Shown in pieces: positions 19,310 to 32,466 of a stretch of 64,000 bases of DNA (within the stretch, counting starts at the first letter, position 1; each line of letters opens with the position of its first letter). Below the pieces are notes generated by a model. The model did not search any database. It saw nothing but the letters and a program-made list of their open reading frames with translations, and was not told where the DNA came from. The position numbers and the translations under genes are program-made. The stretch comes from Microbacterium oxydans (GTDB taxonomy: Bacteria > Actinomycetota > Actinomycetes > Actinomycetales > Microbacteriaceae). Location: contig NZ_JYIW01000026.1 in NCBI RefSeq assembly GCF_000956525.1, positions 434,001 through 498,000 on the forward strand, given 5' to 3'.

Positions 19310-20450
19310 CCTCCCTGCCAGAAACCGCCGTCCTCGTCCTGGAAGACGGCACCCGTCACGTCGGCCGCGCCTATGGAGCGCGCGGCACCACGCTCGGCGA
19401 GGTCGTCTTCTCGACCGGCATGTCCGGCTACCAGGAGACGATCACCGACCCGTCCTATGCAGGCCAGATCGTGCTGCAGACCGCACCGCACATCGGCAAC
19501 ACCGGGATGAACGAAGAGGACCCGGAGTCCCGTCGCATCTGGGTCGCGGGCTACATCGTGCGCGACCCCTCGCGTGTCGTGTCGAACTGGCGCGCGACCA
19601 CCTCGCTCGACGAGACGCTCGTGCAGGACGGCATCGTCGGCATCAGCGGTATCGACACGCGCTCGATCACCCGGCACATCCGCTCCGCCGGTTCCATGCG
19701 CGGCGGCATCTTCTCCGGTGCCGATGCGGCGCTCGACGAAGCGGAGCAGGTGCGCATCGTCCGCGAGGCGCCGCAGATGGCCGGTCGTAACCTGTCTGCC
19801 GAGGTTTCGGTCGACGTCGCCACCGTGACGACCGCGGTGGGGGAGAAGGTCGGCAACCTCGCCGTCCTCGACCTCGGCGTCAAGCAGGCCACGATCGACA
19901 ACCTGGCCGCACGCGGGTTCGAGGTGTTCGTGCTCCCGCAGGACGTGACGATCGACGAGATCCGCGCGATCGACCCGGTCGCGGTGTTCTACTCGAACGG
20001 TCCCGGCGACCCCGCCGCATCCGACCGCCATGTCGATCTGCTCCGCTCGGTGCTCGACGACGGTCTGCCGTTCTTCGGCATCTGCTTCGGCAACCAGCTG
20101 CTCGGCCGTGCGCTCGGCCTCGGCACCTACAAGCTGCCCTTCGGTCACCGCGGCATCAACCAGCCGGTGCTCGACAAGTCCACCGGTCGCGTCGAGATCA
20201 CGGCGCACAACCACGGCTTCGCGGTGGACGCACCGCTCGACGGCACGTTCCAGAGCCCGAACGGCTACGGCGAGGTCGAAGTCAGCCATGTCGGACTGAA
20301 CGACAACGTCGTCGAGGGCCTTCGCGCCCTCGACATCCCCGCATTCTCCGTGCAGTACCACCCAGAGGCCGCAGCCGGCCCGCACGACGCCAACTACCTC
20401 TTCGACCGGTTCCGCGATCTGGTCGTCGCCAGCAAGAAGGACTCCAAGTA

Positions 20451-20451
<1 letters not shown>
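19306..20451 (+). CDS. carA: Carbamoyl-phosphate synthase small (glutaminase) subunit
   Basis: Releases ammonia from glutamine for CarB. 381 residues. N-terminal CarA domain with [19 protein letters not shown] and class I glutamine amidotransferase domain: nucleophile Cys in [14 protein letters not shown] and the His/Glu of the triad in [12 protein letters not shown] overlaps the preceding stop, and the stop overlaps carB by 1 nt (TAATG). Confidence 0.97.
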
Positions 20452-23734
<3,283 letters not shown>

Positions 23735-23738
<4 letters not shown>

Positions 23739-24577
23739 GCCACACCTTCGGTGAGCGGGTCAGGGCGGCGCTCGCGTCGTCCGGCCCGCTCTGCGTCGGG
23801 ATCGACCCGCATGCGGGGCTCCTCGACGCCTGGGGCCTGAGTCAGGACGCCGCCGGTGTCCGGGAGTTCGGACTGCGGACGGTGGATGCCGCAGCCGGCC
23901 GTATCGGCATCGTGAAGCCGCAGGTGTCGTTCTTCGAGCGTTTCGGTTCCGCCGGTTTCGCCGCGCTGGAGGATGTGCTCGCGGCTGCGCGCGCAGCCGA
24001 GCTGATCGTGATCGCCGATGCCAAGCGCGGCGACATCGGCACCACCATGGACGCGTACGCGGCCGCCTGGCTCACGCCTGGATCGCCGCTGGAGGCGGAT
24101 GCGCTCACCGTCAGCCCGTATCTGGGCGTCGGCGCCCTCGACGGAGTCTTCGACCTCGCTCGGACGCACGGCAAGGGAGCCTTCGTGCTCGCCGCCACGA
24201 GCAATCAGGAGGCGGAGCATCTGCAGCGCTCGCGCGACGGTGGCCGAACCGTGTCGGCCGGCGTGATCGTGGAGGTCTCGGCACGCAACGCCGCCGTGAC
24301 ACCGGAGGGCGAGTGGGGGAGCATCGGCTTCGTGATCGGCGCGACCGTCGACTGGACGGATGCCGGCATCTCGCCGTTCGCTCCCGCGGCGCCTATCCTG
24401 GCGCCCGGCTTCGGAGCACAGGGCGCCGAACCCGCCGATCTCACGACTCGCTTCGGAGCGATGTCCGCCCATGTCATCGCCAGCGAGAGCCGCAGCATCC
24501 TCAGCGCGGGTCCCGAGGGGATCGCCAGCGCGATCGACACCCGCGTCGCGCACTACCAGGAGGCCGTACGTGGCTGA
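23735..24577 (+). CDS. pyrF: Orotidine 5'-phosphate decarboxylase
   Basis: Last step of UMP synthesis. 280 residues, the longer actinobacterial/myxococcal-type PyrF. Motifs: [26 protein letters not shown] and the catalytic Lys/Asp segment [18 protein letters not shown]. The pyrD and pyrE genes are not in this window. GTG start coupled to carB; 8-nt overlap with gmk. Confidence 0.95.
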
Positions 24578-25478
24578 GACACGAGTCGTTCCCGAGGTCG
24601 ATCGAGCGGCGGCTGCGCGCAAGGCCGTCGAGCGGAGGCGCGCCCGCGCATCGCTCAAGCGCGACCTGACGACACGGGTCGTGGCACCGCAGACCGTGCT
24701 GCGCCGCGCGATCGCCGACCAGGACTCGGTCGAGGGCTCGATGCGCATCACCGACTTCCTGCTCGCTCTCCCGGCGATCGGCGCAGGCAAGCGCGACCGG
24801 GTGCTCGAGGATCTGCACATCTCGCCCGTCAAGCGTCTCGGCGGTCTGGGTGCGCGTCAGCGTGCCGTGCTGGAGGAGTGGCTCGACGGCCGGTTCCCGG
24901 TGCTGCGGCCGCGAGGCGCGCGCAGTCGCCTCCTCGTGCTCGCTGGGCCCACCGCTGTCGGCAAGGGCACGGTGGCCGCGCACATCCGCGAGCACAACCC
25001 GGAGATCCACCTGTCGGTCTCGGCGACCACGCGTGCGCCGCGCCCGGGGGAGATCGACGGCGTGCACTACTACTTCGTCGACGATGCCGAGTTCGACCGG
25101 CTGATCGAGCAGAACGAACTGCTGGAGTACGCGGTCGTGCACAACCGTTCCCGCTACGGCACCCCGAGGGCGCCGATCGACGCCGCGCTGGACGCCGGCA
25201 AGACCGTGCTGCTCGAGATCGATCTGCAGGGCGCACGCCAGGTCCGCGCCGCAGAACCGGCCGCGACGCTCATCTTCCTGCTCCCGCCGAGCTGGGACGA
25301 GCTGGTCCAGCGGCTCGTCGGACGCGGCACCGAAGAGGCCGAGGAACGCGCCAGGAGACTGCGCACCGCGAAGGTCGAACTGGCGGCTCAGAACGAGTTC
25401 GATCACCTCATCGTGAACGAGAACGTCGCCGATGCGGCCGCCGAGGTCGTAGAATTGTCTTCGAGCTCTGCACGCTGA
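24570..25478 (+). CDS. gmk: mIHF domain fused to guanylate kinase
   Basis: 302 residues, about 100 longer than a standalone guanylate kinase. Residues 10-110 match actinobacterial integration host factor (mIHF): basic helix [20 protein letters not shown], then [39 protein letters not shown], the DNA-binding core. Residues 122-300 are guanylate kinase: P-loop [10 protein letters not shown] (K132), [23 protein letters not shown], and [13 protein letters not shown]. Gmk makes GDP from GMP. In M. tuberculosis the two are adjacent separate genes (mihF, gmk). GTG 24570 is chosen for its perfect AGGAGG at 24558-24563; it includes the whole mIHF part. No internal ribosome site before the kinase domain is obvious. 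Confidence 0.93.
   Translation: MAETRVVPEVDRAAAARKAVERRRARASLKRDLTTRVVAPQTVLRRAIADQDSVEGSMRITDFLLALPAIGAGKRDRVLEDLHISPVKRLGGLGARQRAVLEEWLDGRFPVLRPRGARSRLLVLAGPTAVGKGTVAAHIREHNPEIHLSVSATTRAPRPGEIDGVHYYFVDDAEFDRLIEQNELLEYAVVHNRSRYGTPRAPIDAALDAGKTVLLEIDLQGARQVRAAEPAATLIFLLPPSWDELVQRLVGRGTEEAEERARRLRTAKVELAAQNEFDHLIVNENVADAAAEVVELSSSSAR
25450..25455 (+). promoter_or_regulatory. -10 box TAGAAT before rpoZ
   Basis: TAGAAT lies in the last codons of gmk, 88 nt before the rpoZ start; it could give rpoZ a promoter separate from the pyr operon. Confidence 0.45.
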
Positions 25479-25542
25479 GTACTCTCGCGTGCCCGCAGCA
25501 TCGACTTCGCGACGATCCCGTCGCCTGATCAGGAGGTCCATC

Positions 25543-25800
25543 ATGGCCGGACACCACAACAAGGGCATCATCGATCCCCCCATCGACAACCTGCTCGACC
25601 GCGTCGACTCGAAGTACGAGCTCGTGATCTACGCGTCGAAGCGCGCGCGTCAGATCAACGACTACTACTCCGACCTGCACGAGGGCAACCTCTTCGACAA
25701 CGTGGGCCCGCTCGTCGACTCGTCGGTCGAGGACAAGCCGCTCACCATCGCGCTGCACGAGATCAACGAGGACAAGCTCCGCCTGCGTCACGCGGAGTGA
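25543..25800 (+). CDS. rpoZ: DNA-directed RNA polymerase omega subunit
   Basis: Small subunit aiding beta' folding and RNA polymerase assembly. 85 residues; [20 protein letters not shown] is the conserved core and [15 protein letters not shown] the C-terminal part. ATG 25543 is chosen over an upstream in-frame start because AGGAGG at 25531-25536 is well placed and the shorter product has the family N-terminus. Immediately downstream a terminator-like hairpin precedes metK. Confidence 0.96.
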   Translation: MAGHHNKGIIDPPIDNLLDRVDSKYELVIYASKRARQINDYYSDLHEGNLFDNVGPLVDSSVEDKPLTIALHEINEDKLRLRHAE

Positions 25801-25806
25801 TATTCG

Positions 25807-25841
25807 GGACCGCGCCGCCCACACTGTCGGAGGCGCGGTCC
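25807..25841 (+). terminator. Terminator-like hairpin between rpoZ and metK
   Basis: 10-bp perfect stem (GGACCGCGCC at 25807-25816, complement at 25832-25841) with a 15-nt loop, 6 nt after the rpoZ stop. No T run follows, which is common in high-GC actinobacteria. Confidence 0.65.
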
Positions 25842-25891
25842 AGAATGGGTGTATCAGCCCTTTCCCTGTCTCACCCCGTTCTGGAGCATCG

Positions 25892-27085
25892 ATGAGCGCC
25901 CTGCGTCTGTTCACGTCCGAGTCCGTCACCGAGGGGCACCCGGACAAGATCTGCGACCAGATCTCGGACAGCATCCTCGACGGGCTGATCGCGAAGGACC
26001 GGGAGTCCCGCGTCGCGGTCGAGACCCTCGTCACGACCGGCCTCGTGCATGTCGCCGGTGAGATCCGCACCGAGGCCTATGTCGACATCCCCACGATCGT
26101 CCGCCAGGTCGTGAACGGCATCGGCTACACATCGAGCGATACCGGCTTCGACGGCGATTCGTGCGGTGTCAGCATCTCGGTGGGGGAGCAGTCGACCGAC
26201 ATCGCCCACGGTGTCGACAACGCGCAGGAGCATCGAGACGGTTCGTCTGTCGATCCTCTCGACGGGCTCGGCGCCGGCGACCAGGGCATCATGTTCGGGT
26301 TCGCGACCACCGAGACCCCGCAGCTCATGCCGATGGCCGCCTTCACGGCGCATCGCATCGCCGAGCGCCTCACCGAGGTGCGCCGCAGCGATGAGCTGCC
26401 GTTCCTGCGCCCTGACGGCAAGACCCAGGTGACGCTCGGGTACGACGGGTTCACGCCGAAGACGGTCGACGCCGTCGTGGTCTCGACGCAGCACCACCCT
26501 GACATCTCGCAGGACGAGCTCAAGCAGCTGGTCCGCGCGCAGGTCATCGATCCGGTTCTCGCGAACACCGGCCTCGACCTCGACGACGTCACGTACTACA
26601 TCAACCCTGCCGGCCCCTTCGTCACGGGCGGACCGAAGGGCGACGCCGGTCTCACCGGCCGCAAGATCATCATCGACACCTACGGCGGTGCGTCGCGGCA
26701 CGGCGGTGGCGCGTTCAGCGGCAAGGACCCGTCGAAGGTCGACCGCTCCGGCGCCTACGCCACCCGCTGGGTCGCGAAGAACGCCGTCGCCGCGGGGCTC
26801 GCCGATCGGCTCGAGGTGCAGGTCGCCTACGCGATCGGCGTCGCGCGTCCGGTCGGGCTCTACGTCGAGACGTTCGGCACCGGCAAGGTCTCCGACGACG
26901 TGATCATCCGCGCGATCAACGACGTGTTCGACCTCCGCCCGCAGGCGATCATCGAGCAGCTCGACCTGCTGCGGCCGATCTACGCGAAGACCGCGGCCTA
27001 CGGCCATTTCGGTCGCGAACTGCCCGAGTTCACGTGGGAGCGGACCGACCGCGTCGAAGAGCTGCGCCGCGCTGCCGGGCTCTGA
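25892..27085 (+). CDS. metK: S-adenosylmethionine synthase
   Basis: Makes S-adenosylmethionine from methionine and ATP. 397 residues. Signatures: [44 protein letters not shown] and [19 protein letters not shown]. The 91-nt gap upstream holds a hairpin and a plain leader; I saw no SAM riboswitch. The M. tuberculosis order rpoZ-coaBC-metK is not kept, since coaBC is missing between rpoZ and metK. A GGAG ribosome site precedes the ATG. priA follows 16 nt later. Confidence 0.97.
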   Translation: MSALRLFTSESVTEGHPDKICDQISDSILDGLIAKDRESRVAVETLVTTGLVHVAGEIRTEAYVDIPTIVRQVVNGIGYTSSDTGFDGDSCGVSISVGEQSTDIAHGVDNAQEHRDGSSVDPLDGLGAGDQGIMFGFATTETPQLMPMAAFTAHRIAERLTEVRRSDELPFLRPDGKTQVTLGYDGFTPKTVDAVVVSTQHHPDISQDELKQLVRAQVIDPVLANTGLDLDDVTYYINPAGPFVTGGPKGDAGLTGRKIIIDTYGGASRHGGGAFSGKDPSKVDRSGAYATRWVAKNAVAAGLADRLEVQVAYAIGVARPVGLYVETFGTGKVSDDVIIRAINDVFDLRPQAIIEQLDLLRPIYAKTAAYGHFGRELPEFTWERTDRVEELRRAAGL

Positions 27086-27101
27086 GGGGGCTCCGGTTCC
27101 C

Positions 27102-29060
27102 GTGAGCGTCGAGGGTCGGCGCATCGCGCGAGTGCTCCTGGACTCACCGCTGCCCCAGCTGGACCGCCTGTTCGACTATGCGCTGCCCGCCGAACTCGGC
27201 GACGTGACGATCGGCGTGCGCGTGAAGGTGCCGCTGCGCACCGCCGGACGCGTCATCGAGGGCTACGTCGTCGAGATCGACACTGAGGACGACGCGGATC
27301 GCCCCCTGTCCGAAGTCGACAGCATCGTCTCGCCGGTGCCAGTCCTGCCGGAACGTCTGCACCGGCTGGCACGGCGCGTCGCGGATCGTGCCGCAGGCTC
27401 CGCATCCGATGTCCTGCGGCTCGTCATCCCGAAGCGACAGGTGCGCGTCGAGAAGGCGTGGACAGCCGACACCCCGGCCATCGTGCCGGCCGCGGAGCTG
27501 CTGACCGACGCCGATGACGTGATCGCGCATTACGCCGGTCTCGCCGAGGTGCTGGCCGGGAGCGAGCGCGCAGCGGTCGAGGCGATCCCGGGGTTCCGCG
27601 ACGGTGTGCCGGCCTGGGCGGCGCTGCTGGCCGCGAGTGCGACTCGGATGCTCGCTGACGGCCGCTCGTCGATCCTGGTCGTCCCCGACCACCGCGACCT
27701 CGATCGTCTGCTCGAAGCGCTCGAGCTCCTGACGCCGGCCGATGCCGTGGTGCGCTTCGACTCGCGGCAGACGAACCCCGATCGGTACCGCTCGTTCCTC
27801 CGCACCCTCGAGGATGCGCCATGCATCGTCGTCGGCAACCGTTCGGCGGTCTACGCACCGGTGACCGCCGGGCTCGTCGCCGTGTGGGACGACGGCGACT
27901 CACTGCTGAGCGAACCGCTCGCACCATACGTGCACGCCCGTGACTCGGCGCTCCTCCGGCAGGAGCAGGACGAGTGCGCGCTGCTGTTCGTCGGGCACAC
28001 CCGCACCACCGATGTCGAGCGTCTCGTCGTGCTGGGCTGGCTGCAGGACATCCGTGCTGCGCGCCGCGTGCTCCCGCGAGTGGTGCTCAGCACCCCGAAC
28101 GAGATGGAACAGCCGACGGCGCAGCGGATGCCGTCCTCAGCGTTCCTCGCGGCACGCAACGCGACCGCCGATGGTCCGGTGCTCGTGCAGGTGTCCCGCC
28201 CTGGGTTCTCGCCGTCGCTGGTCTGCGCGGAATGCCGCGCCCCTGCCCGTTGCGCGCACTGTGGTGGTCCGCTCGGCGCGCGCCATCGCGGCGCCGTGCC
28301 GGTCTGCGGCTGGTGCGGGCGCGCCGCGCGGGCATGGGCCTGCCCTGCGTGCTCGTCGACCAAGCTGCGTCTGGCGTCTTCCGGCAGCGAGCGCACCGCA
28401 GACGAGCTCGGTCGTGCGTTCCCGGGCGTCAGGGTGATCGTGGCCGATAGTGCGCACCCGGTCGAGCGCGTCGACGCGAAGCCGGCCCTCGTCGTGGCCA
28501 CTCGAGGCGCCGAACCGGTCGCCGAGGGCGGCTATCGCGCGATCGTGCTGCTCGACGGCCCCCGCATGCTGCAGGCGCCTGATCTGCGGATCGGCGAGTC
28601 GTGCCTCCGATGGTGGTCGAACGCGGCTGCCCTGGCGGCTCCCAACGCTCCGATCCATCTCGTCGGCGTCGACGGTGAGACCGCTCGGGCGCTCGCGACC
28701 TGGAACCACGCCGGTTACGCGCGATCCGAACTCGAGAGCAGGGCGCCGCTGCACATGCCGCCGACCGCACGCGTCGCCGTGGTCGAGGGAACTGCGCCGT
28801 CGGTGTCACGCGCCCTGATCTCGCTCGGCGAGCTCGCCCTGCCGTCCGACGCGGTGCTCGGGCCGGTGCCGGTCGAATCCGACGACATTCCGCCGCGGGT
28901 CCGCGCCCTCGTGCGCTTCGACTACGGAGCCGGATCGAGGGTCGCGACCACCCTGCGCGCCTCGGTCGTCGCCGAAGCCGTCGCGAGTCGCCGCGGTCGC
29001 GGCCGCAATCCTCGCAGCACTCTCGCGGTGCGTCTCGATATCCTCGATCCTGAACTCTGA
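27102..29060 (+). CDS. priA: PriA-like primosomal protein without helicase motifs
   Basis: 652 residues related to PriA, the replication-restart factor. The N-terminal 3'BD domain (ARVLLDSPLPQLDRLFDYAL, VRVKVPLRTAGRVIEGYV) and eight zinc-binding cysteines in four CxxC pairs (CAEC, CAHC, CGWC, CPAC; about residues 378-425) are intact. The Walker A loop is gone (PGFRDGVPAWAALL where GSGKT is expected) and the DEEH box is replaced by VWDDGDSLL. It is therefore probably not an ATP-driven helicase and may act as a DNA-binding loader. Degenerate PriA of this kind is known in actinobacteria. GTG start. Confidence 0.9.
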   Translation: MSVEGRRIARVLLDSPLPQLDRLFDYALPAELGDVTIGVRVKVPLRTAGRVIEGYVVEIDTEDDADRPLSEVDSIVSPVPVLPERLHRLARRVADRAAGSASDVLRLVIPKRQVRVEKAWTADTPAIVPAAELLTDADDVIAHYAGLAEVLAGSERAAVEAIPGFRDGVPAWAALLAASATRMLADGRSSILVVPDHRDLDRLLEALELLTPADAVVRFDSRQTNPDRYRSFLRTLEDAPCIVVGNRSAVYAPVTAGLVAVWDDGDSLLSEPLAPYVHARDSALLRQEQDECALLFVGHTRTTDVERLVVLGWLQDIRAARRVLPRVVLSTPNEMEQPTAQRMPSSAFLAARNATADGPVLVQVSRPGFSPSLVCAECRAPARCAHCGGPLGARHRGAVPVCGWCGRAARAWACPACSSTKLRLASSGSERTADELGRAFPGVRVIVADSAHPVERVDAKPALVVATRGAEPVAEGGYRAIVLLDGPRMLQAPDLRIGESCLRWWSNAAALAAPNAPIHLVGVDGETARALATWNHAGYARSELESRAPLHMPPTARVAVVEGTAPSVSRALISLGELALPSDAVLGPVPVESDDIPPRVRALVRFDYGAGSRVATTLRASVVAEAVASRRGRGRNPRSTLAVRLDILDPEL

Positions 29061-29075
29061 CCCGGAGAACCTTCC

Positions 29076-29996
29076 ATGCGCCTCGTCTTCGCCGGCACAC
29101 CCGATGCCGCCGTCCCCACCCTGCACCGCCTCGCGTCCGACCACGGCGTCGCTGCGGTCATCACCCGACCCGATGCGCCGCTCGGCCGCAAGCGCGTGCT
29201 CACGCCATCTCCGGTGGCACGTGCCGCCGATGAGCTCGGCATCCCCGTGATCAGGGCCGCGCGCCTCGATGACGAGGTCACGCAGCGCATCGCCGCGCTC
29301 CGCGTCGAGCTCGGGGTCATCGTCGCCTACGGCGGTCTGGTGCGTGAGCCGCTGCTCTCGACGCCGAGGGCCGGATGGATCAACCTGCACTTCTCGCTGC
29401 TTCCGCAGTGGCGCGGCGCGGCCCCAGTGCAGCGGGCGCTGATCGCCGGCGACGCGCGTCTGGGCGCCAGCGTGTTCCAGCTCGTGCCAGAGCTCGATGC
29501 GGGTGACGTCTTCGCGAGCCGTGCGTTCGATGTCCCGGATGCCGCGACGGCTGAGGTCGCGCTGCGAACGCTCGCCGAGGCGGGTGCCGAGCTCACCGCC
29601 GAGGTGGTGTCGGGGATCGCAAACGGCACCGCGATCGCACAGCCGCAGCAGGGGGAGGCCAGCTACGCGGCCAAGCTCACCCTCGAGGATGGCGTGCTCG
29701 ACTGGTCGCAGCCTGTCGAGGTCGTGTTCGCGCGCTTCCGCGGGGTGACCCCGGAACCTGGGGCGCACACCACGATCGACGGCCAGCGCCTCAAGATCCT
29801 CGAGGCGGCACCCGCGTTCGATGCCGAGGCGCTGCCGTCCGGGCACATCACGGCCACGAAGTCCGCTGTGCTCATCGGCACGGCGTCGTCGCCGCTCGCC
29901 GTCACCCGCGTGCAGCCAGCAGGCAAGGGCGCCATGCAGGCAGCGGATTGGTGGCGCGGTCAGCGCGCCGCAGAAGGGCTGCGTGCCGGATCATGA
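29076..29996 (+). CDS. fmt: Methionyl-tRNA formyltransferase
   Basis: Formylates initiator Met-tRNA with 10-formyl-THF. 306 residues. VFAGTPDAAVPTLHRL opens the formyltransferase fold; the catalytic segment is INLHFSLLPQWRGAAPVQRA (Asn, His) with later LDAGDVF; a C-terminal OB domain follows. GGAGAA precedes the ATG. ATGA overlap with rsmB. Confidence 0.95.
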   Translation: MRLVFAGTPDAAVPTLHRLASDHGVAAVITRPDAPLGRKRVLTPSPVARAADELGIPVIRAARLDDEVTQRIAALRVELGVIVAYGGLVREPLLSTPRAGWINLHFSLLPQWRGAAPVQRALIAGDARLGASVFQLVPELDAGDVFASRAFDVPDAATAEVALRTLAEAGAELTAEVVSGIANGTAIAQPQQGEASYAAKLTLEDGVLDWSQPVEVVFARFRGVTPEPGAHTTIDGQRLKILEAAPAFDAEALPSGHITATKSAVLIGTASSPLAVTRVQPAGKGAMQAADWWRGQRAAEGLRAGS

Positions 29997-31483
29997 GCGA
30001 AGGACAGCAGAGACGACAGCAGCGGGGTCCGCAATCGGGCGGACGATCCGGCGGACGCGATACGGGTGGCCGCGCGCGGCAGTCGCAGGGCGGGCCGCGC
30101 GGTCCCGTGCGCACCGTGCAGCCGGCACGACGGGTGGCGTTCGACGTGTTGCGGGCGGTGTCGGAGGTCGACGCCTACGCCAACCTCGCGCTCCCGGGCG
30201 CGATCGCCGAGGCCGGCCTGACTCCGCAAGACGCCGCGCTGGCCACCGAGTTGACCTACGGCACCCTGCGTCGCCGCGGCACGTACGACGCGATCATCGC
30301 CGCAGCGGCGGAGCGCGACGTCGACAGCATCGACCCGGTCGTGCTCGATGCGCTGCGGCTCGCGGTGCACCAGCTGCTCGCGACCCGCGTCGCATCGCAT
30401 GCCGCCGTCAACGAGTCGGTGAATCTCGTGGCGACCGCGGTCGGACGCGGCGCCTCGAGCTTCGCCAACGCGGTGCTGCGGCGCATCTCCCGCGACACGC
30501 CGGAGCAGTGGGAGGAACGCATCGAACAGGATGCGCGTTCCGACGACGAACGGCTCGCGCTGCGCACGGCGCACCCGGTCTGGGTGATCAGAGCGCTGCG
30601 TCGTGCCCTCGCCTCCGAGGGCCGAGCAGATGAGCTGGAGGACCTGCTCGACGCAGACAACGCCTCGCCGGAGGTCACGCTCGTCGCCCTCCCTGGACTC
30701 GCCGAGCCGGGCGAGCCGCGCCGCCCCTTCGCCGAGACGGCGTTCGCCTCGCCCGGCGGTGATCCGCACACCATCGTGGCCGCGTCCGGCGGCAGGGTCC
30801 GCGTGCAGGACGAGGGGTCCCAGCTCGTGGCGCTGGCCCTCGCCGCTGCGGCACCGGTCCGCGCAGGTGAACGCTGGATGGATCTCTGCGCCGGCCCCGG
30901 TGGCAAGACCGCGCTGCTCGCGGCGATCGCCCGGCCGCAGGATGTCGACATCGAGGCGAACGAGGTGGTCGCTGCTCGCGCGGGGCTGGTCCGTAACGCG
31001 CTCCGCGCCGTGCCTGGCGAGGTGGTCGTGCACCAGGGGGACGGCCGTGACCTCGGCACGACCCGACCGGCCGCGTTCGACCGCATCCTCGTCGACGCGC
31101 CCTGCACCGGCCTCGGCGCCTTGCGTCGGCGTCCGGAGGCGCGGTGGCGCAAGACTGCGGCCGACGTCGCAGAGCTCGTGCCGCTGCAGGTCGAGCTGCT
31201 GAACTCGGCGCTCGACGCGCTGGCACCCGGTGGCATCGTGGCGTACGTCACCTGTTCGCCGCACCTGGCCGAGACGACCGGCGTGGTGCAGGACGTGCTC
31301 CGCGGGCGCAGCGACATCACCGAGCTCGACGCCAGAGCGGTGGTGTCAGGGCTCAGCATGTCGCCGATCGATCTCGCCGATGACGGACGCACGACAACGG
31401 GCTCCGTCCAGTTATGGCCGCACCGTCACGGCACCGATGCCATGTTCCTCGCGCTGCTCCAGCGCGCACCGAAGGAGAGCTGA
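29993..31483 (+). CDS. rsmB: 16S rRNA (cytosine-967-C5)-methyltransferase
   Basis: RsmB/Sun/NOL1 family methylase for helix 31 of 16S rRNA. 496 residues with a Gly/Arg/Gln-rich disordered N-terminus (1-40), a NusB-like domain (ARRVAFDVLRAVSEVDAYAN to about 170) and a SAM-dependent C-terminal domain: DLCAGPGGKTALLAA, the Pro-Cys motif VDAPCTGLGALRRRPEARW and the catalytic Cys in YVTCSPHLAET. ATG 29993 overlaps fmt; an upstream extension would intrude into fmt. Confidence 0.94.
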   Translation: MSEGQQRRQQRGPQSGGRSGGRDTGGRARQSQGGPRGPVRTVQPARRVAFDVLRAVSEVDAYANLALPGAIAEAGLTPQDAALATELTYGTLRRRGTYDAIIAAAAERDVDSIDPVVLDALRLAVHQLLATRVASHAAVNESVNLVATAVGRGASSFANAVLRRISRDTPEQWEERIEQDARSDDERLALRTAHPVWVIRALRRALASEGRADELEDLLDADNASPEVTLVALPGLAEPGEPRRPFAETAFASPGGDPHTIVAASGGRVRVQDEGSQLVALALAAAAPVRAGERWMDLCAGPGGKTALLAAIARPQDVDIEANEVVAARAGLVRNALRAVPGEVVVHQGDGRDLGTTRPAAFDRILVDAPCTGLGALRRRPEARWRKTAADVAELVPLQVELLNSALDALAPGGIVAYVTCSPHLAETTGVVQDVLRGRSDITELDARAVVSGLSMSPIDLADDGRTTTGSVQLWPHRHGTDAMFLALLQRAPKES

Positions 31484-31487
31484 CACC

Positions 31488-32168
31488 ATGGATCTGCCCA
31501 GCGCACCGCGCATCAATCCGAGCATCCTCGCCGCCGATTTCGTGAACATGCAGGCGGATCTCGCCCGGATCGCGACCGCCGACTTCGCGCACGTCGACGT
31601 GATGGACAACCACTTCGTGCCGAACCTGACGTTCGGTCCGCAGATGGTCGAGCGCATCCAGGCGACGAGCCCGATCCCGCTCGATGTGCACCTGATGATC
31701 ACCGACCCGGACCGCTGGGCCCCCGAGTACGCCGAGATCGGCGCCGCGAGCGTCACCTTCCACCTGGAGGCGGCCGCAGACCCGATCTCGCTCGCGCGTC
31801 GGATCCGTGACATCGGCGCCCGGGCAGGTGTCGCGATCAAGCCGGGCACGCCGGCGGACGGTCTGTACTCGGTGCTCGACGAGTTCGATCAGATCCTCGT
31901 GATGACGGTCGAGCCCGGATTCGGCGGCCAGGGATTCATGCCCGAGACCATGCCGAAGCTGCGCACGCTGGCCGAGGAGGCGAAACGTCGCGGCTCGCGT
32001 GTCTGGCTGCAGGTCGACGGCGGCATCTCCGACAGCACGATCGAGATGGCAGCGGCCGCAGGAGCCGACACCTTCGTCGCCGGCTCCGCGGTGTACGGCG
32101 CAGATGACATCGAGGCGGCCGTCACCCGGCTCAGGGACCGCGCGCGAGCCGCTAGCCTTGAATCGTGA
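31488..32168 (+). CDS. rpe: Ribulose-phosphate 3-epimerase
   Basis: Interconverts ribulose 5-phosphate and xylulose 5-phosphate. 226-residue TIM barrel: [30 protein letters not shown] with metal/catalytic His and Asp, [21 protein letters not shown] and QVDGGI. ATG 31488 lies 4 nt after rsmB. The stop overlaps hisE. Confidence 0.96.
   Translation: MDLPSAPRINPSILAADFVNMQADLARIATADFAHVDVMDNHFVPNLTFGPQMVERIQATSPIPLDVHLMITDPDRWAPEYAEIGAASVTFHLEAAADPISLARRIRDIGARAGVAIKPGTPADGLYSVLDEFDQILVMTVEPGFGGQGFMPETMPKLRTLAEEAKRRGSRVWLQVDGGISDSTIEMAAAAGADTFVAGSAVYGADDIEAAVTRLRDRARAASLES
32153..32158 (+). promoter_or_regulatory. Leaderless -10 box TAGCCT of hisE
   Basis: TAGCCT ends 6 nt before the hisE GTG at 32165, the spacing expected if transcription begins at the start codon. 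It lies within the rpe 3' end. Confidence 0.55.
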
Positions 32169-32428
32169 AGACTTTCGACGAGCTGTTCGCTGAACTCACC
32201 CTCAAGGCGCAGACCCGCCCTGAGGGTTCCGGAACGGTCGCGGAGCTCGACGGCGGCATCCACACGATCGGCAAGAAGATCGTGGAAGAGGCCGCCGAGG
32301 TCTGGATGGCGTCCGAGTACGAGACCGACGAGGCGGCTGCAGAGGAGATCTCGCAGCTGCTCTACCACCTGCAGGTGATGATGATCGCGAAGGGTCTCAG
32401 CCTGCAGGATGTCTACCGACATCTGTGA
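32165..32428 (+). CDS. hisE: Phosphoribosyl-ATP diphosphatase
   Basis: Second step of histidine synthesis: removes pyrophosphate from phosphoribosyl-ATP. 87 residues, all-alpha MazG-like fold with the metal-binding glutamates in [13 protein letters not shown] and [17 protein letters not shown] start overlaps the rpe stop. Starts a partial his cluster continued by hisG, hisF and hisI. Confidence 0.94.
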   Translation: MKTFDELFAELTLKAQTRPEGSGTVAELDGGIHTIGKKIVEEAAEVWMASEYETDEAAAEEISQLLYHLQVMMIAKGLSLQDVYRHL

Positions 32429-32466
32429 TGCGCTCCGTTCCCACTCCTTCGAACTGAAAGCAATCC

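Noticed and set aside
25801..25891. SAM riboswitch before metK
   Set aside because: The gap holds a simple terminator-like hairpin and a pyrimidine-rich stretch; no riboswitch core or second helix set was visible.
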